Of a DNA stretch of 5,477 bases, positions 1-5,477 are shown in pieces. The first letter of the stretch is position 1. Every line of letters starts with the position of its first letter. The notes below the pieces were generated by a model, which searched no databases, was not told the origin of the DNA, and saw only the letters and a program-made list of their open reading frames with translations. The DNA is from Verrucomicrobiota bacterium (GTDB lineage Bacteria > Verrucomicrobiota > Kiritimatiellia > UBA8416 > JAIOPI01): NCBI GenBank assembly GCA_027620105.1, contig JAQCIA010000165.1, positions 1 through 5,477 on the forward strand, in the 5' to 3' direction. The position numbers and the translations under genes are program-made.

Positions 1-1
1 C

Positions 2-1888
2 TACCCGGTCTTCACCGAGCATGTACAGAGCGGCAACGTCGCCAAGTGCGAAATTGTGCGCGAGCCCACCGGGGTGCAGTTCATTCAGGGCGAATTCGTA
101 CAGAGCACGAACGCGGTCGCGGGCGCCGGCGGAAAGAAATTCAAAGTCTACATAACGGAGGCGGACCAGGGGTTGCGGCAGTTCCTGGCGGAGAACAAGG
201 TGCCGTTCAGCGTGCCGCCACAGAATCCGTACATCTGGCAGTTGTTGTCCAGCGTGCTGCCGGTGGTGTTGATTTTCGGGCTGCTCTACTTCCTGTTCAT
301 GCGTCAAATTCGGTCAGCCGGCCACGGGGCGCTCAGCTTCGGCAAGAGCCGTGCGCGCCTGTTGAATCGCGACAAGCAGAAGGTCACCTTCGCCAATGTG
401 GCGGGCATCGATGAGGCGAAGGAGGAAGTCCACGAGATCATTGAGTTCCTCAAGGACCCGAAGCGCTTTCAGACGCTGGGCGGGCGCATTCCCAAGGGCG
501 TGCTGCTGATGGGGCCGCCGGGCACCGGCAAGACGCTGCTGGCCAAGGCCATTGCGGGGGAGGCCAACGCGCCTTTCTTCAGCATCAGCGGTTCGGACTT
601 CGTGGAAATGTTTGTGGGGGTGGGCGCCTCGCGCGTGCGCGACATGTTCGAGCAGGGCAAGAAAAACGCCCCCTGCATCATCTTCATTGATGAAATCGAC
701 GCCGTGGGCCGCAGCCGGTTCACGGGCATCGGCGGTGGGCACGACGAGCGGGAACAGACGCTCAACGCGCTGCTCGTGCAGATGGACGGATTCGAAACGC
801 AGGAAGGCGTGATCATTCTGGCGGCCACCAACCGGCCTGACGTGCTCGATCAGGCCCTGCTGCGGCCGGGACGCTTTGACCGACAGATCGTGATCGACCT
901 GCCCACCATCGATGGGCGTTTTGCCATTCTCGAAATGCACGCGAAGAAGCTGAAAGTGGCTGGCGAGGCCGACCTGCGGCGGATCGCGCGCGGCACCCCC
1001 GGCTTTTCCGGGGCGGATCTGGAAAACCTGCTCAACGAGGCGGCGCTGCTGGCCGCCCGCAGCAGCAAGACCGCCATCGACATCGCGGACCTGGAAGAGG
1101 CGCGGGACAAGGTCAAGTGGGGGCGCGAACGGCGCAGCCGCGTGCTGGACGACAAGGAGCGGCGCATCACGGCCTATCACGAAGCCGGCCACGCGCTCGT
1201 CATGCAGCTGATTCCGGAGAGCGAGCCGCTCCACAAGATCACGATCATTCCGCGCGGTGTGGCCTACCTGGGCGCAACGATGCAGCTCCCCGAAAAGGAT
1301 CGCTTCATGCAGGGGCGCAAAGAACTGCTGGGCATGATCGCCTCCCTGATGGGGGGGCGTGCGGCCGAGGAGTTGTTTAATGACGACATCACGTCGGGCG
1401 CATCCATGGATCTGAAGGAAGCCACGCGCATCGCGCGCCTGATGGTCTGCAGCTGGGGCATGAGCGAGGCGATGGGCCCGCAGGCCTTTGGCCAGAGCGA
1501 GGAAATGACGTTTCTGGGACGCGACCTGAACCGCACGCAGGACTATAGCGAGGACACGGCCCGCAAGATTGACGCAGAGGTGAATCGCATTCTCGTGGGC
1601 GGGCACAACCGCGCCAAACAGATTGTGGGCGACAATCGCGACAAGCTGGAGATGATCGCAAACGCGCTGCTCGAACGTGAGACAATCGACGGGATCGAAG
1701 TGGAGGAGATTGTCAAACATGGCCGGGTGCTGGGCGAGGCCGAACGCACGGCCTCCGGCGCGCTGGGTGGCGACGGGCATGCGCATGGGCGCGCGGCCGC
1801 CGCGGCAGCGGATGCCGCAGCCAACCCCGGTCCACAGAAAGTCCCGCCACCGCCGCCGCCGTCGGCGCCCGCGACCGAGTCGGCGTGA
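2..1888 (+). CDS. ftsH: ATP-dependent zinc metalloprotease FtsH (5' partial)
   Basis: Membrane-anchored AAA+ protease that unfolds and degrades misfolded membrane proteins and short-lived cytosolic regulators. The frame is open from base 2; residues before the GTG at 56 still fit the FtsH periplasmic domain, so that GTG is not the true start, and the first membrane helix and N-terminus lie upstream of the window. Counting from the GTG at 56: end of the periplasmic domain 1-58, second membrane helix about 60-82, AAA+ domain about 110-300 with Walker A GPPGTGKT (153-160), pore loop FVGVG (186-190), Walker B IIFIDEID (208-215) and arginine fingers in RPGRFDR (270-276). The peptidase domain follows, with zinc motif HEAGH (375-379) and likely third ligand Asp452 in SGASMD. 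All key residues are intact. The last 45 residues form an Ala/Pro-rich, probably disordered tail with six Ala (580-585) and six Pro (597-602). The stop codon at 1886-1888 abuts folP. Confidence 0.97.
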   Translation, partial: YPVFTEHVQSGNVAKCEIVREPTGVQFIQGEFVQSTNAVAGAGGKKFKVYITEADQGLRQFLAENKVPFSVPPQNPYIWQLLSSVLPVVLIFGLLYFLFMRQIRSAGHGALSFGKSRARLLNRDKQKVTFANVAGIDEAKEEVHEIIEFLKDPKRFQTLGGRIPKGVLLMGPPGTGKTLLAKAIAGEANAPFFSISGSDFVEMFVGVGASRVRDMFEQGKKNAPCIIFIDEIDAVGRSRFTGIGGGHDEREQTLNALLVQMDGFETQEGVIILAATNRPDVLDQALLRPGRFDRQIVIDLPTIDGRFAILEMHAKKLKVAGEADLRRIARGTPGFSGADLENLLNEAALLAARSSKTAIDIADLEEARDKVKWGRERRSRVLDDKERRITAYHEAGHALVMQLIPESEPLHKITIIPRGVAYLGATMQLPEKDRFMQGRKELLGMIASLMGGRAAEELFNDDITSGASMDLKEATRIARLMVCSWGMSEAMGPQAFGQSEEMTFLGRDLNRTQDYSEDTARKIDAEVNRILVGGHNRAKQIVGDNRDKLEMIANALLERETIDGIEVEEIVKHGRVLGEAERTASGALGGDGHAHGRAAAAAADAAANPGPQKVPPPPPPSAPATESA

Positions 1889-1891
1889 GGG
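1887..1891 (+). promoter_or_regulatory. Shine-Dalgarno for folP ATG start
   Basis: GAGGG lies five bases before the ATG at 1897 and overlaps the ftsH stop codon (1886-1888), so ribosomes finishing ftsH would stop on the folP initiation site. This supports translational coupling and the choice of ATG 1897. A second GAGGG at 1928-1932 stands six bases before an in-frame GTG at 1939 and is a real competitor. Confidence 0.5.
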
Positions 1892-1896
1892 CGGGG

Positions 1897-2865
1897 ATGC
1901 CCCAGCAGGGGGCAGCGGCACGGTTGCGAGGGTCACTCGTGGCGACGCAGCAAGACCATTCTGATTCCGTCGGCTTCCCTGATTCCGCAGGCCCGCCCGA
2001 TTCCGCCGGCCTGCGTTGGGTCTGCGCCGAGCGCGTGTTCACGCCGGCATCCCGTCCGCTGCTCATGGGCATTCTGAACGTCACGCCGGATTCTTTTTCC
2101 GATGGCGGGCGGTTTCACAGTGCCGACGAGGCCATCGCGCAGGCGCTGGTCCTGGCGGATGCGGGTGCGGACATCATCGATGTGGGTGGGGAGTCTTCGC
2201 GTCCAGGGGCCGAGCCGGTGGCGTTGGAAGAAGAATTGGCGCGGGTGGTGCCAGTGGTGGCGGGATTGCGCGGGCGTTGCCAGGCCGCGGTCTCGGTGGA
2301 TACAACCAAGGCGGCGGTGGCGCGCGCGGCATTGGCGGCGGGTGCGAGCATCGTAAACGACATCTCGGCGTGTACGGCGGACCCGGATATGGTAGAAATC
2401 GTTAAGGCCAGCGGCGCGGGCGTGGTGCTGATGCATATGCAGGGCACGCCGCGCACGATGCAGGTGGCGCCGCGGTACGACGATGTGGTTGCAGAGGTGC
2501 GGACGTATTTGGCGGACCGGGCGCGGGCATTGCTGGCGGCAGGCGTTGGCGCGGCGCACATTGCCGTGGATCCGGGCATCGGGTTTGGTAAGACGCCGAC
2601 GCACAACCTGCAACTGCTGGCGCAACTCGAGGCGTTGGTGGCGTTGGGGTATCCGGTGGCGGTCGGGCTGTCGCGCAAGCGGTTGCTGGGCACGTTGACG
2701 GGGAGGCCGGTGGAGGCACGGCTGGCTGGTGGGCTGGCGGGCCTGGCGTGGTGCGTGGCGCACGGTGCGGGCATCATGCGCGTGCACGACGTGGCTGCCG
2801 CACGAGACGCGCTGCTGGTGACACGGGCGCTGATGGACCCAGAAGCGGGCATACAAGGAGATTAG
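1897..2865 (+). CDS. folP: Dihydropteroate synthase
   Basis: Condenses p-aminobenzoate with 6-hydroxymethyl-7,8-dihydropterin pyrophosphate to dihydropteroate in cytosolic folate synthesis; the target of sulfonamides. It is a TIM barrel with every family signature present, numbered from the ATG at 1897: ILNVTPDSFSDGG (59-71), GESSRPGA (98-105), SVDTTK (133-138), VNDI (153-156), LMHMQGTP (178-185), DPGIGFGK (225-232), GLSRK (257-261) and RVHDV (295-299). The phosphate- and pterin-binding residues look intact and I see no insertion typical of sulfonamide resistance. Family homology begins near residue 40; the residues before it are an unrelated extension carrying a hexapeptide repeat. The start is uncertain: ATG 1897 has GAGGG five bases upstream; GTG 1885 overlaps the ftsH stop by four bases (GTGA); GTG 1939 has GAGGG six bases upstream. 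I chose ATG 1897 for its codon and ribosome site. The gene is coupled to ftsH upstream, as in many bacteria, and ends five bases before cdaA. Confidence 0.94.
   Translation: MPQQGAAARLRGSLVATQQDHSDSVGFPDSAGPPDSAGLRWVCAERVFTPASRPLLMGILNVTPDSFSDGGRFHSADEAIAQALVLADAGADIIDVGGESSRPGAEPVALEEELARVVPVVAGLRGRCQAAVSVDTTKAAVARAALAAGASIVNDISACTADPDMVEIVKASGAGVVLMHMQGTPRTMQVAPRYDDVVAEVRTYLADRARALLAAGVGAAHIAVDPGIGFGKTPTHNLQLLAQLEALVALGYPVAVGLSRKRLLGTLTGRPVEARLAGGLAGLAWCVAHGAGIMRVHDVAAARDALLVTRALMDPEAGIQGD
1963..2016 (+). repeat. Three 18-base tandem repeats in the folP N-terminal extension
   Basis: Three adjacent 18-base units start at 1963, 1981 and 1999, each opening with GATTCCG. By eye, units 1 and 3 and units 2 and 3 match at 14 of 18 positions, and units 1 and 2 at 12. 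In the folP frame they encode DSVGFP, DSAGPP and DSAGLR. Because the unit is a multiple of three, copy number could change without breaking the frame. The array lies just before the conserved dihydropteroate synthase core and is not part of the enzyme fold. Confidence 0.8.
2855..2860 (+). promoter_or_regulatory. Shine-Dalgarno for cdaA
   Basis: AAGGAG sits inside the last codons of folP, ten bases before the GTG at 2871, a slightly long but workable spacing. It fixes the cdaA start at the GTG rather than any position further up in the open frame, and ties cdaA translation to folP. Confidence 0.6.
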
Positions 2866-2870
2866 GAATC

Positions 2871-3731
2871 GTGTGGGACGGATGGACATGGCCGGAATTC
2901 GGCACGCTGCTGCAAATTGCCGTGCTGGCGATCGGCTATTATTATGTCTTCCTCTTCATTCACGGCACACGCGGGGCGCAAGTGCTCGTGGGGTTCGCCC
3001 TCATGCTGGCCGTGGTCATTGGACTGACCAGTGTTTTCAATCTGGATGCGCTCAACTGGCTGTTGCGCCGCCTGCTGGTTTTCATGGGGCTGGCCCTGCT
3101 GGTGATTTTTCAGCCGGAGATTCGCCGCGCGCTGGCCGAACTGGGGCGTCAACCGGTCTTTACCGCATCGCAGGATCGGCGTACGGCGGTGGATCAGATT
3201 GTGCAGGCCGTGAGCATACTTTCCGAGCAACGGATCGGCGCGCTGATTGCCATCGAGCGCGATATTGGCACGCGCAGCGTCATCGAAACGGGGACGAAGC
3301 TGGACGCCACGGTGGTCCCGGAATTGCTGGCCAGCCTCTTCTATCCGCATACACCGCTGCATGACGGCGGCGTCATCATTCGGGGCAATCGGATCGTGGC
3401 CGCCAGTTGCGTGTTTCCGCTCTCACACAACATGGAGCTGCACAAGCAACTGGGCACGCGCCACCGGGCCGCGGTGGGGTTGAGCGAGGAGACGGATGCG
3501 GTGGTGATCGCCGTGTCGGAGGAAACGGGCACAATTTCCGTGGCGTATCGCGGGCGGCTCAGCCGTGGGCAGGATCGGGATCGGCTGAAGCGCTTCCTCA
3601 ATGCGCTGCTGGTGCGCGGCGGGGCCGCGAACAGCCCCTGGCGGCGCGCGAAGGAACATCTGGATCTCACACCGGAAGGCATCGCGAAGTCGGACGAAAT
3701 GGCGAAACAGGAGTCTCTGCATGCCTCGTGA
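2871..3731 (+). CDS. cdaA: Membrane diadenylate cyclase (c-di-AMP synthase)
   Basis: Condenses two ATP into the second messenger cyclic di-AMP, which in other bacteria controls potassium and osmolyte balance and cell-wall integrity. The 286-residue product is close to the usual CdaA length (about 270-280). It has three N-terminal membrane helices (about 12-30, 37-53, 64-80), a short linker, then a cytoplasmic DAC (DisA_N) domain at about 105-240. The nucleotide-binding RHR motif is intact in GTRHRA (197-199). The catalytic DGA motif reads DGG in PLHDGG (165-167): the metal-binding Asp and first Gly remain and Ala is replaced by Gly. GTG 2871 is chosen because the first helix starts just after it and AAGGAG precedes it; the frame stays open back to 2748 but those residues are a shadow of folP. 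It starts five bases after folP and overlaps cdaR by eleven bases, the standard partnership for this enzyme. Confidence 0.95.
   Translation: MWDGWTWPEFGTLLQIAVLAIGYYYVFLFIHGTRGAQVLVGFALMLAVVIGLTSVFNLDALNWLLRRLLVFMGLALLVIFQPEIRRALAELGRQPVFTASQDRRTAVDQIVQAVSILSEQRIGALIAIERDIGTRSVIETGTKLDATVVPELLASLFYPHTPLHDGGVIIRGNRIVAASCVFPLSHNMELHKQLGTRHRAAVGLSEETDAVVIAVSEETGTISVAYRGRLSRGQDRDRLKRFLNALLVRGGAANSPWRRAKEHLDLTPEGIAKSDEMAKQESLHAS
3709..3713 (+). promoter_or_regulatory. Shine-Dalgarno for cdaR
   Basis: AGGAG lies seven bases before the ATG at 3721, within the 3' end of cdaA. It decides the cdaR start, since the reading frame is open back to 3601 and other start codons there would place the protein deep inside cdaA. 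Confidence 0.7.
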
Positions 3732-4692
3732 CGCCGCCCGCCAGTGGATCGCGAATCTGTTCCAGAACCAGTGGAAGTTCAAACTGCTGGCGTTGGCGAT
3801 GGCCGCCCTGACGTACTACGCCATCCGCAGCGCGACGGACGAGGAAAAGGATTTTGTGGTTCCGGTCGAGGTGGAGCTCAATCCCGGTATCGCCGTGCTG
3901 GCCAAGAACCCCGACCAGGTGGAAGTGCGCTTTCGCGGCGCGCTGGACGACATTCTGAAGATCGACCAGACAAGGCTCAAAGCCCAGGTGCGTGTGCCCG
4001 ACGCGACGCTGGGGGGCCGTCCGCAGCCGGTGATCATTACGGGGCGCGACATCCTCGGTGCGCGCGGGGTGGCCGTGACCATGATCGATCCGCCGCGCGT
4101 CATGATCACGTTTGACCATGAGGTGGAGGCGACGTTTTCGGTGGCCAAGCTGCAGACGATCGGGGAGCCGCTGTTGGGCAAAGTGGAATTGCAGTACAGC
4201 CCGCAGAGTGTCACCATTCGTGGTCCCAAGACGCGCATCGAGGAACTCAAGCGCGAGGGGCATGACCAGGTGATCGCCGATCCCGTGGATGTGGACGGTC
4301 GCGTGGAGTCCTTTTCCAAGCGTATGGTGGTGCGTTCTCCCGGTGGCAGCTGGGCGTCCAAGATTGAACCGTCTGAAATCACCGTGGAGGTGACCATCAT
4401 CAAAAAGTCGGTCACGCGTGCATGGTCCAGCCTGCCGGTGCTGGCCATTCGCGGCACGGATGCAGCGGGGCGCGTGGCGGTGGAGCCGTCGACGGTAGAT
4501 ATCATGCTTGAAGGGCGCTCAGAATTGTTGGAAAGCATCTCGGAACGCGATATACGCATCTTTGTGGATTGCGAGGGACTCAGTCACGACGCAACAAACA
4601 GTGTGCCGGTGCAGGTGCATCTGCCGGTGTTCATGGATGTGACCGTGTCGGCGGTGCCGAAGACGGTGTCGGTGTCGTTTCCAAAAGAATAG
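3721..4692 (+). CDS. cdaR: YbbR-domain protein, CdaA partner/regulator
   Basis: Predicted membrane-anchored extracytoplasmic partner of CdaA; in Firmicutes CdaR binds CdaA and adjusts c-di-AMP output. The 323-residue product has a short cytoplasmic N-terminus, one membrane helix or uncleaved signal anchor (about 19-34, after a basic NQWKFK stretch), then roughly three YbbR-like beta-rich repeats at about 41-131, 134-226 and 229-320. Each repeat ends in a motif of the form PxxVxIxG followed later by a V-V-V strand pattern, for example SPQSVTIRGP (160-169) and EPSTVDIMLEG (255-265). Bacillus CdaR has four such domains, so this is a shorter version. I assign it mainly by the membrane anchor, the repeat pattern and its place directly after cdaA. 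The start is ATG 3721 with AGGAG seven bases upstream, overlapping the cdaA end by eleven bases, which suggests coupled translation and a matched ratio of the two proteins. Confidence 0.9.
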   Translation: MPRDAARQWIANLFQNQWKFKLLALAMAALTYYAIRSATDEEKDFVVPVEVELNPGIAVLAKNPDQVEVRFRGALDDILKIDQTRLKAQVRVPDATLGGRPQPVIITGRDILGARGVAVTMIDPPRVMITFDHEVEATFSVAKLQTIGEPLLGKVELQYSPQSVTIRGPKTRIEELKREGHDQVIADPVDVDGRVESFSKRMVVRSPGGSWASKIEPSEITVEVTIIKKSVTRAWSSLPVLAIRGTDAAGRVAVEPSTVDIMLEGRSELLESISERDIRIFVDCEGLSHDATNSVPVQVHLPVFMDVTVSAVPKTVSVSFPKE

Positions 4693-4704
4693 CAGCAGGC
4701 GATA

Positions 4705-4730
4705 CGCGCGGGACGAAGCGCGGTGGTTTT
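4705..4730 (+). terminator. Weak hairpin between cdaR and ftsK (possible attenuator)
   Basis: In the 53-base spacer, CGCGC (4705-4709) can pair with GCGCG (4718-4722) around an eight-base loop. Five bases later comes a run of only four T (4727-4730). The stem is short and the T run short and displaced, so this is at best a leaky terminator or attenuator, and in sequence this GC-rich a five-base pairing can arise by chance. Confidence 0.2.
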
Positions 4731-4735
4731 AAGTT

Positions 4736-4739
4736 GGAG
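4736..4739 (+). promoter_or_regulatory. Shine-Dalgarno for ftsK
   Basis: GGAG lies six bases before the GTG at 4746, in a locally A/T-richer patch (about 4727-4745). It supports this GTG over other start codons in the frame. Confidence 0.55.
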
Positions 4740-4745
4740 TTTAAC

Positions 4746-5477
4746 GTGGCAAGCGCGAACAACATTCCAGACATGGGGCGGCGGGTCCTTTGGGGCTTTT
4801 TCCTGACGGCGCTGTGTCTCTTTCTGGCACTCAGCTTGTTCTCGTATGACGGGCACGACATTGGCTGGCTGCAGGCGCCGCCGAACGATCCGCCGGTGAA
4901 CCTGTTCGGGCCCGTGGGCGCGTGGGTGTCCTTCGTCCTGTTCATGGCCATGGGCCTGGGCGCGTATCTCGTGCCGTGGATCTGCCTCGTGCTGGGGATC
5001 ATTCTGATCGTCAACCGCCAGCAGCGGGTGTGGCCGCGCATGCTGTGGGGGCTGGCGCTGCTCGTGGCCGTCGTGGCCGTGGTGCAACTTGACGGGCAGC
5101 GTTGGGGCGGCGTCTGTCAGGCGCTCAACATCTGGCCGGATGCCGGGGGACTGCTCGGCCGGCTGTTCATGAAGGAGACGCTGGAGCGCTGGTTGAGTCC
5201 CGTGGGGGCGGGGATCCTGACGGCGACATTGCTGCTGCTTTCGCTGGTGATGACGATTGATCCGCGCAATGTTTGGCGGGGCTGCCTCGGTGCGGCCGGG
5301 TTGTGGCGCACGGCGGGCGAGAAGGTCACGGAAGCGGTGGCCTCCCGGCAGGATCGTCGCGAACAGATTGAACGGGAAGGACGCCGCCTGGAGAAGGAGC
5401 GCCGGCGTCTGGAGCGTGTGGTTGGTGACGCCAAGCCGGCGCTGGCCGCTTCGGCGCCGGTGCGCACGCGCGGCGCC
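4746..5477 (+). CDS. ftsK: DNA translocase FtsK, N-terminal membrane domain (3' partial)
   Basis: FtsK is a septum-anchored DNA pump that clears chromosome ends during division and activates XerCD at dif. The frame is open without a stop to the last base (244 codons), so the linker and motor domain lie beyond the window. What is visible matches the FtsK four-helix domain: helix 1 about 13-33, a periplasmic loop with SYDGHDIGW and NLFGPVGAW (52-60), a long second helix region 57-89 holding the GLGAYLVPW signature, helix 3 about 98-114, and helix 4 about 152-170. A strongly charged Arg/Glu segment (about 201-225) follows, likely a coiled coil at the start of the linker. No Walker motif can be checked here, so the FtsK call rests on the membrane domain; an SpoIIIE-like paralogue is the same family. 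The start is GTG 4746 with GGAG six bases upstream. It follows cdaR by 53 bases on the same strand. Confidence 0.87.
   Translation, partial: MASANNIPDMGRRVLWGFFLTALCLFLALSLFSYDGHDIGWLQAPPNDPPVNLFGPVGAWVSFVLFMAMGLGAYLVPWICLVLGIILIVNRQQRVWPRMLWGLALLVAVVAVVQLDGQRWGGVCQALNIWPDAGGLLGRLFMKETLERWLSPVGAGILTATLLLLSLVMTIDPRNVWRGCLGAAGLWRTAGEKVTEAVASRQDRREQIEREGRRLEKERRRLERVVGDAKPALAASAPVRTRGA

Noticed and set aside
56..58. GTG at 56 as the ftsH start
   Set aside because: The frame is open upstream to the window edge with FtsH-like residues, and starting here would remove the first membrane helix and most of the periplasmic domain.
1778..1800. Palindromes CATGCGCATG (1778-1787) and GCGGCCGC (1793-1800)
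   Set aside because: Both fall in the Gly/His/Ala codons of the ftsH tail and are expected by chance in such GC-rich low-complexity coding sequence; no partner copies were seen.
314..1936. 540-codon open frame on the minus strand opposite ftsH
   Set aside because: It mirrors the highly conserved ftsH codons in a GC-rich gene, where the opposite strand often stays open. Its translation is rich in Arg, His and Ala and shows no recognisable domain.
2748..2870. Upstream extension of the cdaA frame to an ATG at 2748
   Set aside because: These residues overlap the end of folP, are Arg-rich and resemble no CdaA N-terminus; GTG 2871 has a Shine-Dalgarno and starts right before the first membrane helix.
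1933..2889. 318-codon minus-strand frame opposite folP
   Set aside because: Same shadow effect; the translation is Arg/His/Gln-rich with no motif, while the plus strand carries all dihydropteroate synthase signatures.
3601..3720. Upstream extension of the cdaR frame into cdaA
   Set aside because: It would overlap cdaA by over 130 bases and place unrelated residues before the membrane anchor; ATG 3721 has AGGAG at seven bases.
3816..4559. 247-codon minus-strand frame opposite cdaR
   Set aside because: Ser/Thr/Arg-rich shadow translation with no domain or convincing ribosome site; cdaR on the plus strand fits the operon and has a good Shine-Dalgarno.

Overview
The window is GC-rich bacterial chromosome packed with five genes, all on the + strand. 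In order they are an FtsH membrane protease (5' end cut off by the window edge), dihydropteroate synthase FolP, the membrane diadenylate cyclase CdaA, its YbbR-domain partner CdaR, and the N-terminal membrane part of a FtsK-type DNA translocase (3' end cut off). I see no mobile element, CRISPR array, tRNA or rRNA. No gap between genes exceeds about 55 bases.

Layout: ftsH (2-1888) ends in a low-complexity Ala/Pro tail and its stop codon lies inside the likely Shine-Dalgarno of folP (about 1897-2865, start uncertain). cdaA (2871-3731) begins 5 bases after folP, with its Shine-Dalgarno inside the folP end. cdaR (3721-4692) overlaps cdaA by 11 bases. A 53-base spacer with a weak hairpin separates cdaR from ftsK (4746 to the window end). 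The first four genes are spaced as one translationally coupled operon; ftsK probably belongs to it too but could be partly uncoupled.

How they work together: CdaA makes the second messenger cyclic di-AMP at the inner face of the membrane, and CdaR is a membrane-anchored extracytoplasmic protein that in Firmicutes binds and tunes CdaA. FtsH is the quality-control protease of the same membrane, FolP makes the folate precursor dihydropteroate, and FtsK anchors at the division septum and moves chromosome ends. The order ftsH-folP followed by cdaA-cdaR merges two known conserved neighbourhoods (ftsH-folP-glmM and cdaA-cdaR-glmM). glmM, the usual next gene, is not here; ftsK takes that place.

Organism: a high-GC Gram-negative-type bacterium outside the Firmicutes. 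From memory the arrangement and the FtsH sequence style suggest the PVC group (Verrucomicrobia, Kiritimatiellae or Lentisphaerae relatives) or a deltaproteobacterium-like lineage; this is a guess. I find no undescribed system. The window is a housekeeping cluster with a few local oddities: the start region of folP, the ftsH tail, a DGG variant in CdaA, and the replacement of glmM by ftsK.
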